A stretch of DNA of 64,000 nucleotides, taken from the NCBI RefSeq assembly GCF_010894405.1, contig NZ_JAAIYA010000005.1, positions 1 to 64,000 on the forward strand, given 5' to 3'. Positions 38,686 through 48,600 of this stretch are shown in pieces. Under the pieces are notes generated by a model, which saw only the letters and a program-made list of their open reading frames with translations, was not told the DNA's origin and searched no databases. Position 1 is the stretch's first letter. Every line of letters starts with the position of its first letter. This DNA is from Pyxidicoccus caerfyrddinensis. GTDB taxonomy: Bacteria; Myxococcota; Myxococcia; Myxococcales; Myxococcaceae. Both the position numbers and the translations under genes were made by a program.

Positions 38686-40314
38686 TCACGGAGCCCGAGG
38701 CCCGGACACCTGCCTCCGCCCCGCTCGCGGTGTCTCCACCGGCGTCCGGAGCCTCCGCGCCACCGCGGGCGGAAGCTCACCGACGCACGACTCCAGGAAC
38801 CCCAGGTCCGGGCCCGTGCCACAGAACTCCCCATTGCCCGGCACCCTCGGGTCTCCCGCGTTGCGCGCGGGTGAGTTCGCCCGCGTGAAGTAATCATTGT
38901 TGCGCGGGTCCTCCACGAAGCGCGGGTCCGCGAGGCGGGTGAGCGCATCCTGCCCGCTGCGCTTCCTCCACTCCGCGAGCGACCCATCCTTCCCATCCAC
39001 GCGGAAGGCGATGGCTCCCTCCGGCCGGAACATCAGGTTGCGGTCCGACACCAGCCCCTTCACTCCGGCCCACTTCACGTCGAGCGCCCGAGGCGCGTCG
39101 TAGACGATGTTGCCCAGCACGCGCAGCCCCTCCGCGGGGCCGTGCTCTCCATCGCCCAGCTTCAGCCCACCCGCCGGAAGCGAGGCCAGCGTGTTGTGGT
39201 ACAGCCGCACGCGCCTGCTCGTCCCCACGCGCAGCCCGTCTCCGCTGCCGCCCTTCTCCGTGCTCCCGTTGAACACCAGGTTGCGCCGGACGATGACGTC
39301 CGTGACGGGCTCCTTCCAGATGAGGTTGCCCCCGAGCGACAACCCCCGCCCGCTGTCCCAGACGCGGTTGCCCTCGATGAGGATGCGGCGCGCGGAGTAG
39401 TGCACCACCATCGCCGCCCCCTGCGGCGCGGTGCTCGCCGGGCGGTAGCCGTAGAACTTGTTGCCCCGAATCGTGACGCGCTCACACGTCTTGATGTCGA
39501 CGGCGTTCTCCCGGTCCTCGTGGAAGCGATTGCCCTCCACGGTGATGTCCACCGGGATGTTCGTGCCCGGCGTGGTGTCCGGCCCCTGGCACTGGAACGA
39601 GTCCCCGCCGTTGCCCCACGCCTCGTTGCCCTGGATGAGGATGCGCGCGCTGTCCGGCTGTACCAGCAGCCCATGGCTGTCCTTCGCCGCGCCCCACCGG
39701 TAGTCATGCACCTGGTTGCGCAGGAAGCCGATGTCCGCCGCGCCGCCGTAGAACGTCACCGCGGCGGGGCCCTGGCCTCCCCACACCTGGCTCTCGCGCA
39801 CGACGACATGCCGCGCGCCCTGGAAGCGCACTCCGTGCACCGCCGAGCCCGCCACCTGGATGTCGAAGCCCGCCACCACCCAGTAGCTCCGGGCAATGCG
39901 CAGCATGGGGGCCGACTTCTCGTCCCCACCCCGCAGCACGGGCTTCTCACCCGGCGCGGCGAGCAGCTGGATGGGCGCGTCCGGCAGTCCGTCACGAACG
40001 GCGCCGCCCAGGTCCACCCGCTCCTGATACGTGCCGCCGTGCACCCACGCCGCGTCACCTGGGTCCAATTGCGCCACGGCATGGCGGAGCGTGCGCCACG
40101 GACGCTGCTTCGTGCCGGGGTTCGCATCATCGCCCCGCGTGGACACATGGAAGACGCGCCGGGGCTTCACCCGCGCGAAGGACAGGTCCGGCCGCACCTG
40201 CGCGCCAATGCCCACGTCCGAGTCCGGCTCCAGCGCCATTGCCAGCGCCGGAGTGGCCGCGAGCAGGAGCAACAGCGTCCAGCAGGTCCTCGTGGTGACA
40301 GTCGCCCAGCGCAT
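38686..40314 (-). CDS. exported right-handed parallel beta-helix protein
   Basis: A 542-residue secreted protein with a Sec signal (CWTLLLLLAATPALA). It starts with the DUF1565-like motif FHVSTRGDDANPGTKQRPW. About ten beta-helix coils follow, with repeated N-x-V/L and GN-type turns (LIQGNEAWGNGGDS, VTIRGNKFYG, ILIEGNRVWDSG, VIVRRNLVFNGS). Such folds act on or bind polysaccharide (lyases, epimerases), but no catalytic set can be named. GGGAGGAAGG precedes ATG 40314. The C terminus (TGPDLGFLE) is typical of this group of surface or secreted proteins. Confidence 0.85.
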   Translation of the reverse strand: MRWATVTTRTCWTLLLLLAATPALAMALEPDSDVGIGAQVRPDLSFARVKPRRVFHVSTRGDDANPGTKQRPWRTLRHAVAQLDPGDAAWVHGGTYQERVDLGGAVRDGLPDAPIQLLAAPGEKPVLRGGDEKSAPMLRIARSYWVVAGFDIQVAGSAVHGVRFQGARHVVVRESQVWGGQGPAAVTFYGGAADIGFLRNQVHDYRWGAAKDSHGLLVQPDSARILIQGNEAWGNGGDSFQCQGPDTTPGTNIPVDITVEGNRFHEDRENAVDIKTCERVTIRGNKFYGYRPASTAPQGAAMVVHYSARRILIEGNRVWDSGRGLSLGGNLIWKEPVTDVIVRRNLVFNGSTEKGGSGDGLRVGTSRRVRLYHNTLASLPAGGLKLGDGEHGPAEGLRVLGNIVYDAPRALDVKWAGVKGLVSDRNLMFRPEGAIAFRVDGKDGSLAEWRKRSGQDALTRLADPRFVEDPRNNDYFTRANSPARNAGDPRVPGNGEFCGTGPDLGFLESCVGELPPAVARRLRTPVETPRAGRRQVSGPRAP

Positions 40315-40436
40315 CCCTTCCTCCCCGGCACGTGCACGGCGTCTCCCTGACGGAAGATGCGACACGGACTTCACGCGGGGCCGGGAGGCCGGGGTGGCAC
40401 CTGCACTCTCGGCAGGAGGGCAGGCGGGTCAGGAGG

Positions 40437-41192
40437 CTAGAACCGCAGCTGCAGCCGCACGCCGCCCTGGAGCCAGGCGTGGAACTCCTTCTTCTCGATG
40501 TCGTCCGATTCCTCGGCGTCCTCGAAGAAGCCGCCGTCGCCATCGACTTCGATGCTGCTCTTGACGGTGGCGTACTGCCCCGCCGTGAGCGTGACGAAGG
40601 GACCCACGGAGAACAGCTTGTTCACCCGGTAGTCGAGACCGCCCTGGAAGGCGAACTCGAAGCCCCGGATGGAGGTCGTCACCTTGGCGGCCAGCGGACC
40701 CTCACTCGTGGAGACACCCAGGTCGAGCGTTTCGTAGCCCACGCCCGCGCCCACCCAGGGCCGGAGCGTCTCGCTCGGCTGGAAGTGGTAGGACAGGTTG
40801 ACGCCGAAGCGGAGCTGACGCGCGCTGCAGCTCGCGCCCTCCGTGCAGTCCTCCTTGAGCGAGCCCAGCCCGTACTGGAAGGACGCGCCCAGGTAGAGGT
40901 TCGAGTTGAAGAAGTACCCCGCATCGACCTGCAAGGGGATGACACCGGAGACGGAGTCACCCACGTCTCCACCGGAGGAGCCACCCATCGAGCCGAACTT
41001 GCCGAAGGGCGCTCCGAACCCGGCGCGAAGCCCGAAGGAGAGTCCCCGGTCCTCTGCGGCCCGCTCCTGCGCCTCGAAGTCGACGTCCTTCCGCATGAAT
41101 CCATCATTGTGCCAGCTGCTGTCAGCCAGGGCGGAGGAGGAGGACAGCACGAGCGACAGCGAGGCGAGCTTCCAGAGCATGCGAGTGTTCAT
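40437..41192 (-). CDS. outer-membrane beta-barrel protein
   Basis: A 251-residue protein with a Sec signal (LWKLASLSLVLSSSSALA). Alternating strands with Gly/aromatic edges (LSFGLRAGFGAPFGKFG, GYFFNSNLYLGASFQYG, LRPWVGAGVGYETLDLG) and a C-terminal Phe in GGVRLQLRF are the signature for BamA-dependent barrel insertion. About eight strands are predicted, an OmpW/OmpA-like size. One Cys pair (DCTEGASC) could form an external loop disulfide. ATG 41192 starts the signal peptide. Function is unknown. Confidence 0.8.
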   Translation of the reverse strand: MNTRMLWKLASLSLVLSSSSALADSSWHNDGFMRKDVDFEAQERAAEDRGLSFGLRAGFGAPFGKFGSMGGSSGGDVGDSVSGVIPLQVDAGYFFNSNLYLGASFQYGLGSLKEDCTEGASCSARQLRFGVNLSYHFQPSETLRPWVGAGVGYETLDLGVSTSEGPLAAKVTTSIRGFEFAFQGGLDYRVNKLFSVGPFVTLTAGQYATVKSSIEVDGDGGFFEDAEESDDIEKKEFHAWLQGGVRLQLRF

Positions 41193-41304
41193 CGCGGTGA
41201 CCTTGCGCGGGGAAAGGGAGTGCTCCCACCATTGCGGTGGTGGATGCGCTCCCGACGCCCGTCCGCTCGCTTTATTCAACTGCGCGTTGCAATAGCATCC
41301 GATG

Positions 41305-42099
41305 CTACGTCATCCAGTGCAGGCCGCCCGAGCCGATGAGGCGCACGGCGACCAGCGCCCACATCGCCATCGCTCCCATCCCAAGCACGATGCCGAAGAT
41401 GGAGGACGCGCGCCGACCGATGGGAGGCCGGGCGTTGGGGTCCACGCGCCGCAGCGCGATGACTCCGCAGATGACGGCGGCGGGCGCGAACAGCGGCATG
41501 AAGTACGCGAGCACGCCCATCGACACCGCATGCCGCGCGAGCGGGTTGTTGACCCGCAAGTCCCAGAGCCGGCGCAGTGCGCGCTCGGGGACCTGCACGC
41601 GGAAGAAGAGCTTGTTGCGCGGGTCGAGGAAGATTTGCAGCGCGAAGATGAAGAGGAAGATGAACACCACCACCATGGCGAAGACGAGCGCGAGCGCGGC
41701 CTGGATGGCGAGAGCGACGGGCAGGAGCAGCAGCCCGTAGCGCGCCCACCGCATGCCCAGGAAGAAGCAGACGCACACCGCGAGGGCGACCAGCATCCCC
41801 AGGAGCGTGGGCACGTCCTTCTCGATGAAGGCCGCCTGCCCCCCCATCATGGCCATCACGGCGCAGCCCGCCACGAACCACGCCCCGCTGTCACGCTTGC
41901 CCCACAGACTCAGCCGGAAGGTGTCCAGGTAGTTCACCTCCGGGCGCGCGGCGCACGCGGGGCAGTACAGCGCACCCAGCAGCCACGTCGTACACGCGCC
42001 GCAGACGAAGGTGCCGCAGCGCTGACAGGTGGCGCCAGCGAGCTCGTCGGGGTGGGTGGCACAGCGGGCCAGCGCGTTGGGGGACACGTCCACGGACAT
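41305..42099 (-). CDS. membrane protein with N-terminal B-box-like zinc finger and DUF4190-like region
   Basis: A 264-residue protein. The N terminus has a Cys-rich zinc-binding module (CATHPDELAGATCQRCGTFV, then CGACTTW and CPACAAR), like B-box fingers seen in bacterial membrane proteins. Four to five transmembrane segments follow (about 70-150 and 195-260), the last pair resembling DUF4190 (SIFGIVLGMGAMAMWAL). The finger should be cytoplasmic. The role is unknown, perhaps binding a partner protein. GAGGGG lies close to ATG 42099. Confidence 0.75.
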   Translation of the reverse strand: MSVDVSPNALARCATHPDELAGATCQRCGTFVCGACTTWLLGALYCPACAARPEVNYLDTFRLSLWGKRDSGAWFVAGCAVMAMMGGQAAFIEKDVPTLLGMLVALAVCVCFFLGMRWARYGLLLLPVALAIQAALALVFAMVVVFIFLFIFALQIFLDPRNKLFFRVQVPERALRRLWDLRVNNPLARHAVSMGVLAYFMPLFAPAAVICGVIALRRVDPNARPPIGRRASSIFGIVLGMGAMAMWALVAVRLIGSGGLHWMT

Positions 42100-42166
42100 G
42101 CCCCTCAGTGTCGCACGAAGGCGCGGCTCCACGGGCCTGCCCGCCTGGCCGCCCGGGTGTTCCGCG

Positions 42167-42661
42167 CTACTGCTGGGTGAGCACCGCGGAGCAGGCGGGA
42201 TACTGCGAGACCTGCTCCGGGGCCTGACCCGGCGACACCCGTCTGTCCTTGCACTCCAGGCGCAGGATGCCTCCGACACCGGGAAGGCTCTCGCAACTCC
42301 GGAAGACCCGCACCGAAGGCGCGCCTCCATCGCTCGGCGGCTCGGAGCCTCCGTCGGGGGACTCGGCGACCTCCATCTCGCCGTTCAGAATCCAGCCGCC
42401 GTTCCACAGCGCGCCCGTCTCGGGGACGGTGACGGAGGCGGGCAGGCCGAGCTTCGGAGCCACCTCCACGTCGGCCCTGCAACTGTCCTGTCCCACCACG
42501 AGGTGGAGGGTGCCGTCCTCACCGCAGGTGTTCTCCTTCACCACGAAGGTGACGTCCTCCTCCGAGCGGCTGCACACCTCCGGCTCGGAGTCGGCGATGA
42601 GCAGCAGGGCGGTGGCCGCGAGCGTGGTGATGGTGGCGACGTTCTTCAGCAGGGGACTCAT
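42167..42661 (-). CDS. hypothetical exported protein
   Basis: A 164-residue protein with a hydrophobic N terminus (NVATITTLAATALLLIA), which may be a signal or anchor. The rest has six Cys (VCSRSEED, NTCGEDG, DSCRADV, RSCES, LECKD, PACSAV), suggesting a disulfide-rich extracellular domain. No family is recognised. Its ATG overlaps the stop of the upstream membrane protein gene by ATGA, so the two are translationally coupled and probably act together. Confidence 0.65.
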   Translation of the reverse strand: MSPLLKNVATITTLAATALLLIADSEPEVCSRSEEDVTFVVKENTCGEDGTLHLVVGQDSCRADVEVAPKLGLPASVTVPETGALWNGGWILNGEMEVAESPDGGSEPPSDGGAPSVRVFRSCESLPGVGGILRLECKDRRVSPGQAPEQVSQYPACSAVLTQQ

Positions 42662-43122
42662 GTCGAAGCTCCGGGGATGCGGGGAGCGGCGGCCCGGCCG
42701 TACAGCAACGCCGCTCCGATGAAGGGCAGGGTGATGAGGTCCGTGGGGTCCGCGACGGCGTGGAACGGGCCCCTGAAACCCAGCGGTGCGCCAATGACTT
42801 GCAGGACGTCGCAGAACAGGTCCGCCGCGGGCTGCGACACCTTGAGCGCGGTGTAGAGGAGCGCCGTCGCGACGGCACCGAGCCCCACCCGCGTGCTCCG
42901 GGGCCAGCGCGTCACCAGGGCCAGCAGCGCGGACAGATAGAGTGGCAGGAAGAAGCAGATGGCCACGTCCGACAGCTTCCCGGTGAGCGCGTTGTGCAGC
43001 GCGGGCTTGAGCCAGCGGTCGTTCACCGCCATCAGCCCCACGGCCAGCAGCGGCAGCGGCGCGAGGAACTCCGGCATGGACGGCAGCGGCTTCACGGGCC
43101 GCCATGTCACGTGGGACGTCAT
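42658..43122 (-). CDS. hypothetical multi-pass membrane protein
   Basis: A 154-residue protein with four predicted hydrophobic helices (LAPLPLLAVGLMAVND, VAICFFLPLYLSALLALV, LGAVATALLYTALKV, LITLPFIGAALLYG) and the polar segment ALHNALTGKLSD. I do not recognise the family. The start is uncertain: ATG 43122 is chosen; ATG 43212 would add 30 residues without a better ribosome site. Its stop overlaps the start of the Cys-rich exported protein gene. Confidence 0.65.
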   Translation of the reverse strand: MTSHVTWRPVKPLPSMPEFLAPLPLLAVGLMAVNDRWLKPALHNALTGKLSDVAICFFLPLYLSALLALVTRWPRSTRVGLGAVATALLYTALKVSQPAADLFCDVLQVIGAPLGFRGPFHAVADPTDLITLPFIGAALLYGRAAAPRIPGAST

Positions 43123-43550
43123 GGGCCCGCGCCAGTGAGCAAGTCCCAGGCCATGGGGAACCACCTGAAAGGACTGGCCGGCCCTGCCACCGCGCCACAG
43201 TCCCCCTGACATCCCCGTCAGAGGTGGGTTCGGCCCGTGCCGCGCGGGCCAGAGGGCTCCAGGGCGTCCCGGCGTGGCGCTGATCCAGCAGCCGTGCCCT
43301 TCGGCGGTCCACGTTCCGGAGCCTCAACGTGCCGGAGCCACCCACGGGGTGCGTCCGAAACATGTCTCACGCCCCACGCCACGGCTCGCGAGGTCCATGG
43401 CCAGCAATGCCTGCCTGCTCGGTGCTCGTTTCCGACGTGTGGAGGCGGCAATGAATCATCACGCCTGCTCGCCTGCTCACAGAGGCACATCAACCCTCCA
43501 GGGTCGTCCGCATGTCCATGTCAGTCCCGGGTTGTATGGCTTGAGGTGTG
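43123..43550. other. intergenic region upstream of jetA
   Basis: This 428-base stretch separates the leftward membrane protein gene from the rightward jetABC operon. Short frames across it look non-coding. The jetA ribosome site, GAGG, is at 43543-43546. I see no convincing promoter, repeat or RNA gene. Confidence 0.4.
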
Positions 43551-44990
43551 ATGGATTTCGCCACCCTCGATACGCTGAGACATCAGCACCCCGCGTGGCG
43601 GCTGCTCGTCGCGGACCACGCGCCGCTCATCGCCAGCTTCCTGCACCGCAGCTTCCTGGAGGCCAACGCGCGCTCGCTGCCCCAGCGGGAGCTGGTGCTG
43701 AAGCTGGAGGACCACCTCCACACGCTGCGCGAGCGGCTCGGTGAAGCCGCCTTCCCGCGCGCGGCCACGGCGTACCTGGACGACTGGGCGGAGGACGGGC
43801 GCGGCTGGCTGCGCAAGTTCTACCCGCCCGACACGGACGAGCCCCACTTCGACCTCACCTCCGCCGCCGAGCGCGCCATCCGATGGCTGTCACAGCTGGC
43901 CGACCGTTCCTTCGTGGGCACGGAGTCGCGGCTGCGCACCGTGTTCGCACTCCTGGAGCAAATGACGGATGGCACCGAGGTGGACCCCAAGGCCCGCCTC
44001 GCCGAGCTGGAGCGCCGTAAGGCCGACATCGAGGCGGAGATGGCCCAGGTGCGCGCCGGCCACGTGGAGCTGATGGACGAGGCCGCCCTCAAGGACCGCT
44101 TCCAGCAGATGGCGGACACCGCGCTCGGGTTGCTCTCCGACTTCCGCGAGCTGGAGCACGGCTTCCGCGAGCTGGACCGCGTGGTGCGCGAGCGCATCGC
44201 CACCTGGGAGGGCACCCAGGGCGAGCTGCTCGAAACCGTGCTCTCCGAGCATGACGCCATCAGCGGCTCGGACCAGGGGCGCAGCTTCCGTGCGTTCTGG
44301 GACTTCCTCATGTCCCCCACGCGACAGGAGGAACTGACGCGCAAGCTGGAGCGCGTCTTCGCGCTCCCCGCTGTCCAGGCGCTCAAGCCGGACCCGCGCC
44401 TGCTGCGCATCCACTTCGACTGGCTGGAGACGGGAGAACACACACAGCGCACCGTCGCCCGGCTGTCGGAGCAGCTCCGGCGCTACCTGGATGACCGTGC
44501 GTGGCTGGAGAACCGCCGCATCATGCAACTGCTGCGCGGAGTGGAGCAGCACGCGCTCGCGGTGCGCCACCAGCCTCCGCCGGGCCGGGCCTTCATGGTC
44601 ATCGACGAGCCGTCGCCGTCCGTGGAGCTACCCCTGGAGCGGCCCCTCTTCTCACCGCCCGTGCGGCTGCGCATGGCGGACGCCGACGTGCTGGAGGCCA
44701 GCGAGGACGTGCCGGCGGAAGCCCTCTTCGCCCAGGCGTTCATCGACAAGGAGCGGCTGCGGGAGACCATCCGCCACGCGCTCCAGACACGCGAGCAGGT
44801 GTCGCTCGCGGAGGTGCTTCACGAAGCCCCGCTCCAGCAAGGCCTCGCCGAGCTGGTGGCCTACCTCGACCTCGCGTCCGACGACCGGACCGCCCTGTTC
44901 GAGGACTCACGAACCCAGACGCTGACCTGGACGGATGCGCGAGGCCGCGCGCGCCGCATCACCCTTCCCCTGGTGCTCTTCCACCGATGA
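43551..44990 (+). CDS. jetA: Wadjet/MksF-like kleisin subunit JetA (DUF3375)
   Basis: A 479-residue protein matching DUF3375, the JetA subunit of Wadjet type I, which is the kleisin-like counterpart of MukF/MksF. It opens with LDTLRHQHPAWRLLVADHAP and has AERAIRWLSQLADRSFVGTE and RLRTVFALLEQM. A coiled-coil middle (LAELERRKADIEAEMAQV) and DHDAISGSDQGRSFRAFWDF-like EHDAISGSDQGRSFRAF follow. The C-terminal winged-helix-like region contains LREVLHE-type SLAEVLHEAPLQQGLAE. It should bridge the heads of JetC and bind JetB. The start is ATG 43551, or GTG one codon earlier. It overlaps jetB by ATGA. Confidence 0.92.
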   Translation: MDFATLDTLRHQHPAWRLLVADHAPLIASFLHRSFLEANARSLPQRELVLKLEDHLHTLRERLGEAAFPRAATAYLDDWAEDGRGWLRKFYPPDTDEPHFDLTSAAERAIRWLSQLADRSFVGTESRLRTVFALLEQMTDGTEVDPKARLAELERRKADIEAEMAQVRAGHVELMDEAALKDRFQQMADTALGLLSDFRELEHGFRELDRVVRERIATWEGTQGELLETVLSEHDAISGSDQGRSFRAFWDFLMSPTRQEELTRKLERVFALPAVQALKPDPRLLRIHFDWLETGEHTQRTVARLSEQLRRYLDDRAWLENRRIMQLLRGVEQHALAVRHQPPPGRAFMVIDEPSPSVELPLERPLFSPPVRLRMADADVLEASEDVPAEALFAQAFIDKERLRETIRHALQTREQVSLAEVLHEAPLQQGLAELVAYLDLASDDRTALFEDSRTQTLTWTDARGRARRITLPLVLFHR

Positions 44991-45616
44991 CTCCCAACAA
45001 CACTCCCCGTCCCGCGGACTCCTGCGACTCCCTGTCCCTCGTGCTGGTCGCCTTGATGAAGGGCGTCGTCTACCAGGAGGGCGACGTCAGCCTCTGGCAC
45101 GGCCTGCTCAACGTGCAGGCGCGCGTGCGCGAGCACGTGGCGGTGCTCGGCCTGCAGCTCGTGCTCGATGAGACGGAGGGCTACGCGTACCTGCGCCAGC
45201 AGCCCTCTTCCGAGGGCGGCGCGGCGCTGCCGCACCTCGTGGCGCGAAGGCAGCTCGGCTACGGGGTGAGCCTGCTGCTCGCGCTGCTCCGCAAGAAGCT
45301 CGCTGAAGCCGAGGCCACGGCGGGCGGGCACCGGCTGGTGCTGCGGCGCGAGGAGATATTGGACCTGGTCCGCCTGTTCCTCCCCGAGGGGACGAACGAG
45401 GCGCGGATGATGGACAAGCTGGACGCGGACCTGGCACGGGTCATCGAGCTGGGCTTCCTGCGCAAGCTGCGCGGCGGGGACGACGCCTACGAGGTGCGCC
45501 GCATCCTCAAGGCCTTCGTCGACGCGCAGTGGTTGGACACCTTCCAGCAGAAGCTCGCGGACTACCGCGCCCACCTGCTCGCCCACCTCACCGAGGTGAA
45601 CGGAGCCACGCAATGA
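44987..45616 (+). CDS. jetB: Wadjet/MksE-like subunit JetB (DUF4194)
   Basis: A 209-residue protein matching DUF4194, the KITE-type subunit equivalent to MukE/MksE. Typical parts are LVALMKGVVYQEGDVSLWHG, LGLQLVLDETEGYAYLRQ, LVARRQLGYGVSLLLALLR, EILDLVRLFLPEGTNE and RRILKAFVDAQWLD. It is built from winged-helix domains that bind the kleisin and DNA. ATGA overlaps at both ends couple it to jetA and jetC, giving fixed stoichiometry. Confidence 0.92.
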   Translation: MTPNNTPRPADSCDSLSLVLVALMKGVVYQEGDVSLWHGLLNVQARVREHVAVLGLQLVLDETEGYAYLRQQPSSEGGAALPHLVARRQLGYGVSLLLALLRKKLAEAEATAGGHRLVLRREEILDLVRLFLPEGTNEARMMDKLDADLARVIELGFLRKLRGGDDAYEVRRILKAFVDAQWLDTFQQKLADYRAHLLAHLTEVNGATQ

Positions 45617-48600
45617 GCACGGCACACTCCTTCAACCAGGCGGACCTGCTCGACCTCGGCGCCACCGACGCGCGCGCGGGTTTCAGGCTGCACCGCTTCG
45701 AGGCCTACAACTGGGGCACCTTCCACCAGCGCGTCTGGCACCTGGGGCTCGGCGGCGACAACGGGCTGCTCACCGGCGACATCGGCTCCGGCAAGTCGAC
45801 GCTGGTGGACGGCGTGGTGACGCTGCTCGTGCCGCCGCAGAAGCTCGCCTACAACAAGGCGGCCGGTGCCGAGTCGCGCGAGCGCACGCTGCGCTCGTAC
45901 GTGCTCGGCCAGTACAAGTCCGAGCGCGGCGAGGGCGGGCACGGCGCGAAGCCCATCTTCCTGCGCGACGGGACGAGCTACTCCGTGCTGCTCGGCCACT
46001 TCTACAACGAGGGCTATGACCAGCACGTCACCCTGGCCCAGGTGCTGTGGATGCGCGAGGCGGAAGGACAGCCGGCGCGCATGTACATCGTCGCGGACGG
46101 GAAGCTCTCCGTGTCCGAGCACTTCGCGGGCTTCGGCGCGGACATCGCCGCGCTGCGAAAGCGGCTCAAGGCACTGAAGTGCGAGGTGCATGAGACCTTC
46201 CCTCCCTACGCGGCGGCCTTCCGGCGGCGCTTCGGCATCAAGGACGAGCAGGCGCTGGACCTCTTCCACCAGACGGTGTCGATGAAGGCGGTGGGCAACC
46301 TCACCGACTTCGTACGCCAGCACATGCTCCAGCCGTCCGCGGTGGAGCCCCGGCTCGCGGCGCTCATCGGCCACTTCGATGACCTGCATCGCGCGCACGA
46401 GGCCGTGCTCAAGGCGAAGAAGCAGATGGCGCAACTGGAGCCACTGGTGCGCGACTGCGAAAAGCACGAGTCGCTCGCGGGCGAACTGGCCACCCTGCGC
46501 AAGAGCCGCGAGGCGCTGCGCCCCTGGTTCGCGGGGCAGAAGGCGAAGCTCGTGGAGCAACAGCTCACGGGCTGGAGCACGGAGCGCGAGCAGACACGGC
46601 TGGAGGCCGGAGAGCTGGCGGACGAGCGTCGCCGCCAGGGCACGGAGCGGGACAGGTTGAAGCAGGCCATCGCCGCCAACGGAGGCACGCGGCTGGAGAC
46701 GGTGAAGGCGGACCTGGCGCAGCGGCGGCGCCAGCGGGATGCGCGCTTCCAGAAGGCGGAGCGGTATGCGCAGCTCGCCACCTCGGCGGGACTGCCGGCG
46801 GCGGCGGACGCGGACACCTTCCTTTCCAACACGCGCGCCATCCAGACGCTGCTCACGGAAGGGGAGGGCGAGCTGACGCGAACGCACGCTGCGCTCACCG
46901 ACGTGGGCGTGGAACTGCGCGGGCTGGGACAGAAGCACGCGGAGGTGGGCGCGGAGCTGGAGTCGCTGCGCCGGCGCCGCTCCAACCTGCCATCGCGCAT
47001 GCTCGCGCTGCGCGAGCGGATGTGCGCCGAGCTGGGGCTGGACGCGGACGCACTGCCCTTCGCGGGTGAGCTGCTCCAGGTGCGCGAGGAGGAGCGTGAC
47101 TGGGAGGGCGCCATCGAGCGCGTGCTGCATGGCTTCGGCACGTCGCTGCTCGTATCGGACGCCTGCTACTCGAAGGTGGCGCAGTGGGTGGAGCGCACGC
47201 ACCTGGACGGGCGGCTCGTCTACTACCGGGTGAAGGAGGAGGGCGCGGCGCGGGTGCCTCAGCTCCAGCCGCACTCGCTGTTGCGCAAGCTGGCCATCAA
47301 GCCGGACTCCGGCATGTACCGGTGGCTGGAGGCCGAGCTGGCGCGGCGCTTCGACTACGCCTGCTGCGACACGCTGGAGCAGTTCCGGCGCGAGCGGCAG
47401 GCCCTCACCCGCTCCGGCCAGCTCAAGCGCGGCGGCGAGCAGCACGAGAAGGACGACCGCTTCCGGTTGGATGACCGCTCCCGCTACGTGCTCGGCTGGA
47501 CGAACGAGCAGAAGCGCGCGGCGCTCGAAGCCGAGGCCCGCTCGCTGGAGGCGCGCCTGTCCGCCGTCACCGCGCGCGCCCTGGAGTTGGAGTCCCGCCG
47601 CAAGGGCCTGCAAGGGCGGAGGGAGCTGCTCAGCCAGCTCGCCGTCTTCGATGCCTTCCGCGAGCTGGACTGGAAGCCCGTGGCCGTCGACCTCCAGCGA
47701 CTGGAGGAGGGGCTGCGCGAGCTGGAGTCCGCGTCCGACGTGCTCCACACGCTGGAAGGCCAGCTCACGAAGCAGGAGCGCGCCCTGGAGCGCACCGAGG
47801 CGAAGCTGAAGGAGGTGGAGAAGCGTCAGGCCCGCCTGGAGGTGCAGGAGGAGTCCGCGCGCAAGGCCCTGGCCGCGTACGAGAAGGCCCGGCAGGAGGC
47901 CACCGAGGAAGTGCGCGCGTGCTACCCGCGCGTGGAAGCGCTCTATTCCGAGGTGACGGGCGGCGCCGCGCTGGAGGCGGACCCGGGCGACGAGCGCGAG
48001 CGCCAGCTCCGTGAGGAGCTGCAGAAGCGCATCGACGCGGAAGGCCGGAAGATGGAGCGCGGCCGCGAGGCCATCATCCGCGCCATGCAGACCTACCGCG
48101 CGGACTTCCCACTGGAGACGCAGGAGGTGGACGCGAGCCTCGACGCGGCCGGCGAGTACGCGGCCATGCTCAAGGCGCTGCGCACGGATGACCTGCCGCG
48201 CTTCGAGACGCGCTTCAAGAGCCTGCTCACGGAGAACACCATCCGCGAGGTGCTGAACTTCCAGGGTCAGCTCCTCCGCGAGCGCCAGGACATCCGTGAG
48301 CGCATCGACACCATCAACCGCTCGCTCCGCGCCATCGACTACAACCCGGGGCGGTACATCCTCCTCGAAGCCTCACCCGGGGCGGACGCGGACGTGCGCG
48401 AGTTCCAGGCGGACCTGCGTGCGTGCACGGAAGGCACGCTGTCCGCGCCCGAGGACGACGCGTACTCGGAGAAGAAGTTCCTGGAGGTGAAGCGCATCAT
48501 CGAGCGCTTCCGGGGACGCGAGGGCAGCGCGGAGGCGGACGCGCGCTGGACGCGGCGGGTGACGGACGTGCGCAACTGGTTCAGCTTCTCCGCCTCCGAG

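Noticed and set aside
41293..41307. 15-base palindrome TAGCATC-C-GATGCTA as an operator
   Set aside because: It overlaps the stop codon of the leftward zinc-finger membrane gene and is about 100 bases from the next start. It is too short to call without conservation.
43237..43551. 104-residue frame in front of jetA
   Set aside because: Odd Cys/Ser/Arg-rich composition, no ribosome site and no motif; treated as intergenic.
45562..47748. 728-residue leftward frame inside jetC
   Set aside because: A shadow of the SMC coiled-coil coding sequence with biased composition.
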